Made by a program: the position numbers and the translations under genes | NCBI GenBank assembly: GCA_035689185.1 | Contig: DASSLY010000032.1 | Coordinates: forward strand, 1-64,000 | DNA: 64,000 nt | From: DASSLY01 sp035689185 | GTDB lineage: Bacteria; Actinomycetota; Actinomycetes; Actinomycetales; Dermatophilaceae | Direction of reading: 5' to 3' | The notes under the pieces: generated by a model | Seen by the model: the letters and a program-made list of their open reading frames with translations, nothing else | Databases searched by the model: none | Told to the model about the DNA's origin: nothing | Part shown: positions 43,218 through 52,405 of the stretch, piece after piece | Layout of the letters: every line of letters starts with the position of its first letter | Numbering within the stretch: the first letter of the stretch is position 1

Positions 43218-46200
43218 ATGAACCCGAAGAAGATCCTCATGACCTGGCCGGTGGTTCGCCAGATCCAGACCGGCGACTTCCTGGGGCGCGGCCCGGCGGT
43301 CACTTCCCGGCGCACCCGCGAGCTCACTCCCCGCACGTCCACCGCTGACCGGGTCGTGCAGAGCGTGTGCCCGTACTGCGCGGTCGGCTGCGGGCAGCGG
43401 GTTTTCGTCAAGGACGAGCGGGTCGTCCAGATCGAGGGCGACCCCGACTCCCCGGTCTCCCGGGGGAGGCTGTGCCCGAAGGGGTCAGCCAGCGAACAGC
43501 TGGTCAACAGCCCCGGCCGGCAGACCCGCGTGCTCTACCGCCGGCCGTTCGGCACGCAGTGGGAGAGCCTGGACCGCGAGACGGCCATGGAGATGATCAC
43601 CGACAGGTTCCTTGCGAGCCGGCGCAGCAGGTGGCAGGACACGGACGAGCACGGCCGGCCGCTGCGGCGCACCATGGGCATCGCATCCCTGGGCGGCGCC
43701 ACGCTGGACAACGAGGAGAACTACCTCATCAAGAAGCTGTTCACCGCGGCCGGCGCCATCCAGATCGAGAACCAGGCCCGGATATGACACTCCGCCACGG
43801 TCCCCAGTCTGGGGGCCTCGTTCGGGCGCGGCGGCGCCACCCAGCAGGTGCAGGACCTGTCGAACTCTGACTGCCTGCTCATCATGGGCTCGAACATGGC
43901 CGAGTGCCATCCGGTGGCCTACCAGTGGGTGACCGAGGCCAAGCTCAAGGGCGCCACGGTGATCCACATCGACCCGCGGTTCACCCGCACCTCGGCCACG
44001 GCCGACCGTCACGTGCCCATCCGCGCCGGCAGCGACGTGATCTTCCTGGGCGCCCTCATCAACCACATCCTGGCGAACGAGCTCTACTTCAAGGACTACG
44101 TGGTCGCCTACACCAACGCCGCGACGCTGATCAACGAGGACTTCCGCGACACCGAGGACCTGGACGGCCTTTTCTCCGGCTACGACGAGAAGCGGGGCGG
44201 CTACGACCTGAGGTCGTGGGCGTACGCCACCGATGAGGACGGGGCAGGCAAGATCCACGAGGCCGGCGGCGAGCACGGGCAGGAGCAGTCCGACCGCGCA
44301 GCCGGCCACCGCCTCGGGTCCGGCGGGGCCCCGCTGGAGCACGCCCGGGTGCTGCGAGACGAGACCCTGCAGGACCCCCGGACCGTCTTCCAGATCCTCA
44401 AGCGGCACTACGCGCGGTACACCCCGGAGATGGTCGCTGACAGTTGCGGCATCTCGGTCGACGACTTCCACTACGTCGCCAAGGCGTTGACCGAGAACAG
44501 CGGCCGCGACCGCACGTCCGCGTTCGTCTACTCCGTGGGCTGGACCCAGCACACGCTGGGCGCGCAGTTCATCCGCACGTCGGCCATCATCCAGCTGTTG
44601 CTGGGCAACATGGGCCGCCCCGGCGGCGGGATCATGGCGCTGCGCGGGCACGCGAGCATCCAGGGGTCCACCGACATCCCCACGCTGTACAACATCCTTC
44701 CCGGCTACCTCGCCATGCCCGTGGCGGGGCAGCACGACACCCTTGCGGACTACCTGTCCAGCATCGGCAACAAGGAGCAGAAGGGCTTCTGGACCAACGC
44801 CGACGCCTACACGGTCAATCTGCTGAAGGCGTGGTGGGGCGACGCCGCGACGGCGGACAACGACTGGGCCTACGACTACCTGCCCCGGCTGTCGGGAGCG
44901 CACGGCACCTACCAGACCGTGATGTCGATGCTCGACGACGAGGTCGAGGGCTACTTCCTGCTGGGCCAGAACCCGGCGGTCGGGTCGGCCCACGGGCGCA
45001 TGCAGCGGCTGGGCCTGGCCCACCTGAAGTGGCTGGTCGTGCGCGACCTCAACATGATCGAGTCGGCCAGCTTCTGGAAGGACGGGCCGGAGCTGGCCAC
45101 CGGCGAGCTGGAGACGGAGAGCATCGGCACCGAGGTCTTCTTCATGCCGGCCGCCTCACACGTGGAGAAGTCCGGCACGTTCACCCAGACCCAGCGCATG
45201 CTCCAGTGGCATCACAAGGCGGTCGAGCCGCCGGGGGACTGCCGCAGCGAGCTGGAGTTCTTCTACGACCTCGGCAAGCGGCTGCGGGAAAAGCTCGCCG
45301 GCTCGAGCGACGAGCGGGACCGGCCGCTGTTGGACCTCACCTGGGACTACCCGCTGGACGAGCACGGCGAGCCCGACGCCGAGGCGGTGCTGCAGGAGAT
45401 CAACGGCCGGCACCTGTCGGGGGAGAAGGCCGGGGAGCTGCTCAGCTCCTTCACCCAGATGAAGGCCGACGGCAGCACCAGCGGTGGCTGCTGGATCTAC
45501 ACCGGCGTGTATGCCGACGGCGTGAACCGCTCGGCCAAGCGCACCCCCGGGCGCGAGCAGTCCCAGGTGGCCCCGGATTGGGGTTGGGCGTGGCCGGCGA
45601 ACCGCCGGATCCTGTACAACCGGGCCTCCGCCGACCCGCAGGGCAGGCCGTGGAGCGAGCGCAAGCGCTACGTCTGGTGGGATGAGGAACGCGGGCAGTG
45701 GACCGGCGACGACGTGCCGGACTTCCCGCTCACGAAAGCCCCGACATACCGGCCGGAACCGGGCACGGGCGGCCCCGACGGGCTCGCGGGAGACGACCCG
45801 TTCATCATGCAGGCGGACGGCAAGGGCTGGTTGTTCGCGCCGAGGGGCATGGTCGACGGACCACTGCCCACCCACTACGAGCCGCAGGAGTCACCGGTCG
45901 CGAACCCGCTGTACGGCCAGCAGGCCAGCCCCTCCCGTGTCGTCTTCGCGCGCAAGGACAACCTGTGGGGCGCCTCGGCGAGCATGCCCGGGGCCGGGGT
46001 CTACCCGTACGTGTTCACGACCTACCGGCTCACCGAGCACCACACCGCGGGCGGCATGAGCCGGTGGCTGCCCTACCTGGCCGAGCTCCAGCCCGAGTTC
46101 TTCTGCGAGGTCTCCCCGGAGCTCGCCGCCGAGCGCGGCCTGGTGAACGGCGGCTGGGCCACCATCGTCTCCGCGCGCGCGGCCGTGGAGGCCAGGGTGC

Positions 46201-46505
46201 TGGTCACCGAACGGATGACCCCGATGGTGATCCGCGGCCGGACCATCCACCAGATCGGGCTGCCCTACCACTGGGGGGTCGGTGGCGACGCGGTTGTCTC
46301 CGGCGATGCCGCCAACGACCTGCTCGGCGTGGCCCTGGACCCCAACGTGCAGATCCAGGAGTCGAAGGTCGGGGCCTGCGACATCCAGCCCGGACGCCGA
46401 CCCCAAGGCGAGGCGCTGATACGGCTCGTGGCGGAGTACCAGTCGCGGGCCGGCGCTACCGTCGCCACCGGCAACGACCTGCTGGCCAAGGAAGGCGACC
46501 ACTGA
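43218..46505 (+). CDS. Selenocysteine formate dehydrogenase, alpha subunit
   Basis: A 1095-aa molybdo- or tungstopterin enzyme that oxidises formate to CO2. The 4Fe-4S cluster motif is CPYCAVGC (Cys51, 54, 58) plus RLCPKG. An in-frame TGA at 43785-43787 encodes Sec190; NQARI-Sec-HSATV matches the E. coli FdnG site NQARV-Sec-HGPTV. Sequence downstream continues in frame through SFGRGGATQQ and IMGSNMAECHP. The bis-pterin domains (IHIDPRFTRTSA, NMGRPGGGIMALRGHASIQGSTD) and a C-terminal dinucleotide-binding domain are present. ATG 43218 has AGGAGG 7 nt upstream. No Tat signal is visible, so it is probably cytoplasmic. A standard gene finder would split it at the TGA. Confidence 0.95.
43785..43817 (+). 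promoter_or_regulatory. UGA Sec codon with SECIS hairpin
   Basis: After TGA (43785-43787) lies a hairpin GGUCCCC (43799-43805), loop AGUCU, GGGGGCC (43811-43817), seven pairs including one G-U. The loop G and U fall at nucleotides 20 and 21 after UGA, the same places as in the E. coli fdhF SECIS, with CU following in both. SelB would bind this hairpin and deliver Sec-tRNA. Confidence 0.8.
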
Positions 46506-47512
46506 TGGGCTTCTGGCACCAGCAGCTGTCCGGACCGACGGACCCCGCCGCCGACGCGTCGTGGCCGGACTCCGCCCCCCGCAAGGGCTTCTTCACCGAC
46601 ACCTCCATCTGCATCGGCTGCAAGGCCTGCGAGGTCGCCTGCAAGGAGTGGAACGCCCTCCCTGAGGACGGCCTGAACCTGCTCGGGTCCTCCTACGACA
46701 ACACGGGGTCGCTGGGGGCCAGCACCTGGCGGCATGTCGCGTTCATCGAGCAGACCAGCGAGCGGATCAGCCAGGCTCGCGAGTCCGGTCGCAAGCTGGT
46801 CGAGCTCGGAATGCCGGCGGTGCGCGAGTCCGTCGGAGGTCACCCGGCCGGACCGACCGACCCCACGGTCGACGTGGCGGCCGCGGCGGCCGCCGCGAAC
46901 GCAGCTGCGGCCATGGGCACGGTCCCGGACTTTCGCTGGCTGATGGCCTCCGACGTCTGCAAGCACTGCACGCACGCGGGGTGCCTGGACGTCTGCCCGA
47001 CCGGGGCGCTGTTCCGCACCGAGTTCGGCACGGTCGTGGTGCAGGACGACGTCTGTAACGGCTGCGGCTACTGCGTCGCCGCGTGCCCGTTCGGGGTGAT
47101 AGAGCGCCGCGAGGGTGAGCAGACGGTCAAGAACGTCGGGGTCGCGCAGAAGTGCACCCTCTGCTACGACCGGCTCGGTCACGGGCAGACGCCCGCCTGC
47201 GCCCAGGCGTGTCCCACCACCTCGATCAAGTTCGGCAACCTCGATGACATGCGGGCCGTCGCCCAGGAGCGGGTGGACACGTTGCACGCCAACGGTTTCA
47301 CGGAGGCGCGCCTGTACGGCGCGGACCCGCAGGACGGTGTCGGCGGCACCGGGTCGGTGTTCCTTCTGCTCGACGAGCCGGAGGTCTACGGCCTGCCGCC
47401 GGACCCACGGGTCCCCACGGCCGACCTGCCGGCCATGTTCCGAAAAGGAACGCTGGCTGGCTTGTCGATGCTCGCCATGGCCGCCATCTCCTTCCTCGGC
47501 AGGCGCGGATGA
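46505..47512 (+). CDS. Formate dehydrogenase beta (four-cluster ferredoxin) subunit
   Basis: A 335-aa electron-transfer subunit. Four cysteine groups bind 4Fe-4S clusters: CIGCKACEVACKEWN (about 33), CKHCTHAGCLDVCPTGAL (about 155), CNGCGYCVAACPFG (about 180) and CTLCYDR...PACAQACPT (about 220). It ends in a short hydrophobic helix (TLAGLSMLAMAAISFLG) that could anchor it. ATG overlaps the alpha-subunit stop (TGATG). An inserted Ala-rich stretch near 120-135 is unusual. Confidence 0.93.
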   Translation: MGFWHQQLSGPTDPAADASWPDSAPRKGFFTDTSICIGCKACEVACKEWNALPEDGLNLLGSSYDNTGSLGASTWRHVAFIEQTSERISQARESGRKLVELGMPAVRESVGGHPAGPTDPTVDVAAAAAAANAAAAMGTVPDFRWLMASDVCKHCTHAGCLDVCPTGALFRTEFGTVVVQDDVCNGCGYCVAACPFGVIERREGEQTVKNVGVAQKCTLCYDRLGHGQTPACAQACPTTSIKFGNLDDMRAVAQERVDTLHANGFTEARLYGADPQDGVGGTGSVFLLLDEPEVYGLPPDPRVPTADLPAMFRKGTLAGLSMLAMAAISFLGRRG

Positions 47513-48570
47513 CGACCAACCCGTTCGATGCCGACCGACCGCCGGAGGTTCCCCGCTCCGGACGGCGTCAGGGCAACCGCGGCGGGAGGCGCCGCGGCGA
47601 GGCGGTGCTGGTCCCCGACGCCGAGTTCCAGAGCTACTACGGCCGCCAGGTGGTCAAACCGGCGCCGTGGACGCACGACGTCCCCGCCTACATCTTCCTC
47701 GGCGGCCTGGCCGCAGGCTCCGGACTGATCGGCGCGGGCGGCGCCGCGGCCCGCTACCCGGCCCTGCGCCGGATCGGCCGGGCCGGCGCGCTGCTCAGCG
47801 TGGCTGTGGGCGGTGCGGCGCTGGCCAGGGACCTGGGCCGGCCGAAACGCGCGCTGAACATGATGCGCACCGTCAAGCTGACCTCGCCCATGTCGGTGGG
47901 GTCGTGGATCCTCACCTTCTTCGGCGGGTTCGCCGGGCTGGCCGCCGTGACGGAACTGGGCCGGATGCTGCCGGAGCAGGACTCGGGCCTGGCCAAGGTG
48001 CTCCGGGTGGCCGACTCGCCCGCCAGCATCGGCTCGGCGCTGTTCGCCCCGCCGCTCGCGGCATACACGGCGGTGCTTCTCGCCGACACTGCGGCCCCCA
48101 CCTGGCACGAGTCCTACCGCCAGCTCCCGTTCATCTTCGTCTCCTCCGCCAACGCGGCCGCCGCCGGGTTGGCCCTGGTCGCGGCGCCGCCCGCGGAGAA
48201 CGGACCCGCGCGCAAGCTGGCCGTGGTCGCTTCCGCGATCGAGCTGACCGCCTTCGAGCAGATGGAGCACTCCCTGGGCGAGCTGCTGTCCGAGCCCCTG
48301 CGCCAAGGGCACGCCGGCCGGTGGCTCAGGGCGAGCAAGGTGCTGACGCTCGGCGGAGCACTGGGGGCGGCCCTGCTGGGTCGCCACCGCGTTCCTGCCG
48401 CGGTGAGCGGCGCGGCCCTGCTCGCCGGCTCGGTCTGCGTGCGCTTCGGCATCTTCGAGGCCGGCCTTGCCTCCAGCAGGGACCCGAAATACACCGTGCA
48501 ACCGCAGAAAGAGCGTCTCGAGCAGCGCCGCAGCCAGGACGCGCTCGAGCACGCGCCCGCCGGCCCGTAG
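47509..48570 (+). CDS. NrfD/PsrC-like membrane subunit of formate dehydrogenase
   Basis: A 353-aa polytopic protein with about eight hydrophobic segments. The start VKPAPWTHDVPAYIFLGGLAAGSGLIGAGG, DLGRPKRALNMMRTVKLTSPMSVGSW and a conserved Glu-rich loop are typical of NrfD. It would pass electrons from the FeS subunit to menaquinone. ATG 47509 overlaps the beta stop (ATGA). Tail is charged and cytoplasmic. It replaces the cytochrome b556 gamma subunit of E. coli FdnI. Confidence 0.9.
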   Translation: MTTNPFDADRPPEVPRSGRRQGNRGGRRRGEAVLVPDAEFQSYYGRQVVKPAPWTHDVPAYIFLGGLAAGSGLIGAGGAAARYPALRRIGRAGALLSVAVGGAALARDLGRPKRALNMMRTVKLTSPMSVGSWILTFFGGFAGLAAVTELGRMLPEQDSGLAKVLRVADSPASIGSALFAPPLAAYTAVLLADTAAPTWHESYRQLPFIFVSSANAAAAGLALVAAPPAENGPARKLAVVASAIELTAFEQMEHSLGELLSEPLRQGHAGRWLRASKVLTLGGALGAALLGRHRVPAAVSGAALLAGSVCVRFGIFEAGLASSRDPKYTVQPQKERLEQRRSQDALEHAPAGP

Positions 48571-48597
48571 TCAACCGGACCCGACCAGGAGGTTGTG

Positions 48598-49902
48598 TTG
48601 AGCCAAAGCCGAGGTGCGACAGCAGAGTCCGCAACCCCCGCCAGCGCCAGCGGCACGCCCAACCGGTGGCTGCTGCTCATCGCCGCCGTGCTCGTCCAGC
48701 TGGGCATCGGCGCGGTCTACGCGTGGAGCGTCTTCGCGAAGGCGCTTCAGAGCGAGCAGGCATTCGGCTGGTCCAAGGCGCAGTCGGCGGTGCCGTTCGA
48801 GGTCGCGATCGGGATGATCTTCGTCGGCACCTACGTCGGCGGCCGGATCCAGGACCGCCGCGGGCCGCGCATCGTGGCCCTGGTCGGCGGCGTCATCTAC
48901 GCCGTGGGCGTCATCGTCGCGTCCTTCGCCGGCGACGCGGACAAGCTGTGGCTGCTGATCCTGGGCTACGGCGTGCTGGGCGGGTTCGGGCTCGGGATGG
49001 TCTACATCGTGCCGATCGCCATGCTGCAGAAGTGGTTCCCGGACAAGCCCGGGCTCATCACCGGCATCGCCGTGGCAGGGTTCGGCTTCGGCGCCGTCAT
49101 CACCGCGCCCGTGGGCCAGCGCCTCATCGACGCCAACCCCGCCGTTCCGACCAGGGCCTTCCTGCCGCTGGGAGTCGGCTACCTCCTCGCCATCTTCGTC
49201 GGCGCGAGCTTCTTCCGGAACCCACCGGCCGGCTACACCGTCGGGGGCCCCACCGACAGCCGGTCCCCGGCCGCGCGGCAGAAGGCACCCGCCCCGGCAG
49301 CGACGGCCGACTTCACCCAGCAGGAGGCGCTGCGGACCCCGCAGTGGTACCTGCTGACCGCCATCCTCGCTCTCAGCGTCACCGCGGGCATCTCCTTGAT
49401 CGCGGTCGCGGCGGGCAGCGCGACGGACATCGCGGGCTACTCCACCGCGGGCGCAGCGGGCCTGGTGGGCCTGCTCGGCCTGTTCAACGGCGCCGGCCGC
49501 GTCCTGTGGGGGTGGCTGTCGGACAGGATCGGCAAGATGCCGGCCTTCATGGGCATCCTCGGCATCCAAGGCGCATGCCTGATCCTGATCCCGCACGCGT
49601 CCTCCGCAGCCATGTTCGCCGTCCTCGCCGCCCTCGTCTACACCTGCTACGGGGGAGCGTTCGGCACCATGCCCTCGACGGCAGGCAAGTTCTTCGGGGT
49701 GAAGAACGCTGGGGCGATCTACGGCCTGATGCTGGTCGCGTGGAGCCTGGGCGGGGTCGTCGGGCCGCTGCTGATCGCGTTCCTCATCGGGCAGGACAAG
49801 GCCTACACGCTGGGCTTCACCGCCGTCGGCCTCATCGCGCTGGCCGGCCTCACCATCCCGATGTTCACCAAGAAGCCGTCGCGGGCGCCGGGGCGGGCAT
49901 AG
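48598..49902 (+). CDS. OxlT-like (OFA) MFS transporter
   Basis: A 434-aa major facilitator with twelve membrane segments. It belongs to the oxalate:formate antiporter group (LLLIAAVLVQLGIGAVYAWSVFAKAL, GGRIQDRRGPR, GMVYIVPIAMLQKWFPDKPG). TTG 48598 lies 5 nt after AGGAGG; GTG 48595 is too close. It follows the formate dehydrogenase genes by 27 bp and probably moves formate, oxalate or a related anion. Substrate is inferred from context. Confidence 0.82.
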   Translation: MSQSRGATAESATPASASGTPNRWLLLIAAVLVQLGIGAVYAWSVFAKALQSEQAFGWSKAQSAVPFEVAIGMIFVGTYVGGRIQDRRGPRIVALVGGVIYAVGVIVASFAGDADKLWLLILGYGVLGGFGLGMVYIVPIAMLQKWFPDKPGLITGIAVAGFGFGAVITAPVGQRLIDANPAVPTRAFLPLGVGYLLAIFVGASFFRNPPAGYTVGGPTDSRSPAARQKAPAPAATADFTQQEALRTPQWYLLTAILALSVTAGISLIAVAAGSATDIAGYSTAGAAGLVGLLGLFNGAGRVLWGWLSDRIGKMPAFMGILGIQGACLILIPHASSAAMFAVLAALVYTCYGGAFGTMPSTAGKFFGVKNAGAIYGLMLVAWSLGGVVGPLLIAFLIGQDKAYTLGFTAVGLIALAGLTIPMFTKKPSRAPGRA

Positions 49903-49908
49903 CCCGCC
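49892..49908. terminator. Hairpin between convergent transporter and selD
   Basis: GGCGGGC (49892-49898), ATA loop, GCCCGCC (49902-49908): seven G-C pairs spanning the transporter stop codon, 10 bp from the selD stop. No T tract follows, so intrinsic termination is uncertain. Its place between convergent genes supports a bidirectional role. Confidence 0.4.
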
Positions 49909-49917
49909 GGCCGGGGC

Positions 49918-50913
49918 TCACCGCACCTCCAGCACGTGGTCCCGGGCGGGAACGAACTCGCCGATGACCGGGGCGCCGGGGATCACGCCGGCCAGCAGCA
50001 GGCCGCCGCTGGTCTGCGCATCGGCCAGCAGGACCAGTTCGTCCTGCGCCACGGCCGTGTCCAGGTGAGGTCGCACCCATTCCAGGTTCCGCATGCTGCC
50101 GCCGGGCACGAAGCCCTCCCGGAGGGAGGAACGCGCACCCTCCAGGTAGGGCACCGCGGCGGAGTCGATGACCGCCGTCACCCCGGAGGCACGGGCCATC
50201 TTGAACAGGTGACCGAGCAGGCCGAACCCGGTCACGTCCGTCGCCGCCGTGATGCCGGCCCCGACTGCGGCCAGGCAGGCCTGCTCGTTGAGGGTGGCCA
50301 TGCTGGCGACGGCGTGCGCGAAGACCTCCCCGGTCGCCTTGTGCCGGTTGTTCAGGACACCGACACCCAGCGGCTTGGTGAGGCTGATGGGCTGGCCGGC
50401 TCGGGCTGCGTCGTTGCACATCAGCCGGTTTGGGTCGGCGATCCCGGTGACCGCCATGCCGTACTTCGGCTCGGGGTCGTCGATGCTGTGCCCACCGCCG
50501 ACCGGGCAGGCCGCCTCCCGGGCAATCGCGAGCCCACCGCGCAGCACCTCTTGGGCCAGCTCCAGCGGCAGGACCCCGCGCGGCCAGCCCAGCAGGTTGA
50601 CCGCGACCACCGGCCGGCCGCCCATGGCGTAGATGTCGGACAGGGCGTTGGCCGCCGCGATCCGGCCCCAGTCGAACGGGTCGTCGACGACGGGGGTGAA
50701 GAAATCGGCCGTGGCCAGCACGGCCATCCCGTCCTGCACCCGCACCGCGGCGGCGTCGTCCCCGTCGTCCAAGCCGACCAGGAGCGCGGGGGAGGTCAGG
50801 CCGGTGAGGCCGCGCACCATGTCTTCCAGCTCTCCCGGGGGGATCTTGCACGCGCACCCGCCGCCGTGCGCGAACTGGGTGAGCCGGTGCCCGGTGGCCG
50901 TCGTCGTCGTCAC
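49918..50913 (-). CDS. selD: Selenophosphate synthase
   Basis: A 331-aa enzyme that makes selenophosphate from selenide and ATP, the selenium donor for Sec-tRNA. The N-terminal loop GGGCACKI places Cys20 where E. coli SelD has catalytic Cys17, and Lys23 follows. AVLATADFFTPVVDDPFDWGRIAAANALSDIYAMGG is the core ATP-binding motif, and DVTGFGLLGH and DAQTSGGLL are intact. GTG 50913 begins right before the conserved part. It is divergent from selC, 69 bp away. Confidence 0.95.
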   Translation of the reverse strand: MTTTTATGHRLTQFAHGGGCACKIPPGELEDMVRGLTGLTSPALLVGLDDGDDAAAVRVQDGMAVLATADFFTPVVDDPFDWGRIAAANALSDIYAMGGRPVVAVNLLGWPRGVLPLELAQEVLRGGLAIAREAACPVGGGHSIDDPEPKYGMAVTGIADPNRLMCNDAARAGQPISLTKPLGVGVLNNRHKATGEVFAHAVASMATLNEQACLAAVGAGITAATDVTGFGLLGHLFKMARASGVTAVIDSAAVPYLEGARSSLREGFVPGGSMRNLEWVRPHLDTAVAQDELVLLADAQTSGGLLLAGVIPGAPVIGEFVPARDHVLEVR

Positions 50914-50982
50914 GTCAGGCAATGTATGCCGGGCGGGGAGATCGCCGGCACGCGGCCGGTCGGTCTCGGTTACCGTAGCGCC

Positions 50983-51078
50983 GGAGGTGTCTGGGCTCCT
51001 GGTGGTCCCCCCGGCCTTCAAAGCCGGTGAGGCCGAGCATCTCGGCCTGGCGGGTTCGATTCCCGTCCACCTCCGCCA
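50983..51078 (+). tRNA. selC: tRNA-Sec (anticodon TCA), CCA encoded
   Basis: The acceptor stem GGAGGTG pairs with CACCTCC, followed by G and encoded CCA. The anticodon stem CCGGC/GCCGG (51011-51015, 51023-51027) holds loop CTTCAAA with anticodon TCA at 51018-51020. A long variable arm (8-bp GGCCGAG-type stem around CAT) and T-loop TTCGATT are present. Length is 96 nt. The eighth acceptor pair appears as U-C, a departure from E. coli. Possible -10 TACCGT lies at 50971. selA begins 29 bp downstream. Confidence 0.93.
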
Positions 51079-51106
51079 CCGCGCCACGTTGGGAGGGGAG
51101 CCGCCG

Positions 51107-52399
51107 ATGCCCGACTCCGACCACCGCCGGCGCATCCCCCGCACCGACGCCCTGCTGCGGTTGCCGGAGCTGGTGGCCGCCGCCGAGCGCCACGGCGACG
51201 TCGCCGTCCGGGCCGCCGTGCGGCAGGCCCAGGCTCGGGCGCGGAGCGGGGAGATCGAGCCGGAGCGGGTGGTGGAGGTCGCGCGGGCGGCGCTTCCCCG
51301 CCGGCCCACCAGCCTTCGCCCGCTGATCAACGCGACCGGCGTCGTGGTCCACACCAACCTCGGCCGGGCCCCACTGTCCGGGGCTGCGGTGCAGGCGATG
51401 ACCCTCGCCGCGGGGTACGTCGACGTCGAGTACGACGTCCACAGCGGTGTCCGCGCCCAGCGCGGGCGCGGCGCGCTGGCGGCCCTGCGCGACGCCGTGC
51501 CCGTTGCCGAGGCGGCCATGGTCGTCAACAACGGCGCGGCCGCGCTGGTTCTGGCCACTACGACCCTGGCCGCCGGACGCGAGGTGCTCATCAGCAGGGG
51601 CGAGATGGTCGAGATCGGCGACGGCTTCCGGCTCCCCGACCTGATCGCCTCGACCGGCGCCCGGCTGCGCGAGGTGGGCACGACCAACCGCACCAGGCTT
51701 CAGGACTACGCGCAGGCCACCGGGCCGGCCACCGGGTGCATCGTCAAGGTCCACCCGAGCAACTTCCGCATCGACGGCTTCACCTCCGCCGTCGGGTTGG
51801 CGCAGCTGCGGACCCTCGGACCACCGGTGGTGATGGACATCGGCAGCGGCCTGCTGCGCCCCGACCCGCTGCTTGCGGACGAGCCCGACGCGACCACGGC
51901 GCTGGAGTCGGGAGCCACGGTCGTCACCGCGAGCGGCGACAAGTTGCTCGGCGGCCCCCAGGCCGGGATCGTGCTCGGCGACGCACGGGTCGTCGAGGCG
52001 ATGCGCCGGCACCCGCTGGCCCGGGCGTTGCGGGTGGACAAGCTCACGCTCGCGGCGCTGGAGGCGACGGTGCGGGGCCCGCGTGCTCCGGTCACCGCAT
52101 ACCTGCATGTCGACGCGGTGGAGGTGCGCCGGCGCACCGGACGGCTCGCCGAGGCGGTCGGCGCCGGCGTGGTCGACGCCGACGGCGCCGTCGGAGGTGG
52201 CGGCGCACCCGGCCTGGCCCTTCCCGGCTGCGCGCTGGAGCTGCCCGACTGGTGCGCCGAGCCATTGCGGCGCGGCGACCCCACCGTGGTGGCCAGGGTC
52301 GAGCGCGGCCGCTGCCTGGTGGACCTGCGCTGCGTCCCCCCGCAGTCCGACGCCGACGTCGAACGCGCGGTCCTGGCCGCGCTCGCCACCAGGGGCTGA
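51107..52399 (+). CDS. selA: Selenocysteine synthase
   Basis: A 430-aa PLP enzyme that converts seryl-tRNA-Sec to selenocysteinyl-tRNA-Sec. Conserved blocks are LINATGVVVHTNLGRAPLS (about 70), EYDVHSGVRAQRG, VNNGAAALVLATTTLA, SRGEMVEIGDGFRLPD and the PLP-lysine region VTASGDKLLGGPQAG (about 280). ATG 51107 has GGGAGGGGAG upstream. It follows selC and is 6 bp before selB. Confidence 0.95.
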   Translation: MPDSDHRRRIPRTDALLRLPELVAAAERHGDVAVRAAVRQAQARARSGEIEPERVVEVARAALPRRPTSLRPLINATGVVVHTNLGRAPLSGAAVQAMTLAAGYVDVEYDVHSGVRAQRGRGALAALRDAVPVAEAAMVVNNGAAALVLATTTLAAGREVLISRGEMVEIGDGFRLPDLIASTGARLREVGTTNRTRLQDYAQATGPATGCIVKVHPSNFRIDGFTSAVGLAQLRTLGPPVVMDIGSGLLRPDPLLADEPDATTALESGATVVTASGDKLLGGPQAGIVLGDARVVEAMRRHPLARALRVDKLTLAALEATVRGPRAPVTAYLHVDAVEVRRRTGRLAEAVGAGVVDADGAVGGGGAPGLALPGCALELPDWCAEPLRRGDPTVVARVERGRCLVDLRCVPPQSDADVERAVLAALATRG

Positions 52400-52405
52400 C
52401 CGCGA

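Noticed and set aside
43785..43787. The TGA as a real stop that breaks formate dehydrogenase into two genes
   Set aside because: It lies at the known Sec position, the frame continues with family sequence, a SECIS hairpin follows and a full sel set is nearby.
47115..49967. A 950-codon open frame overlapping the formate dehydrogenase membrane and transporter genes
   Set aside because: Arg-rich shadow of three real genes in other frames.
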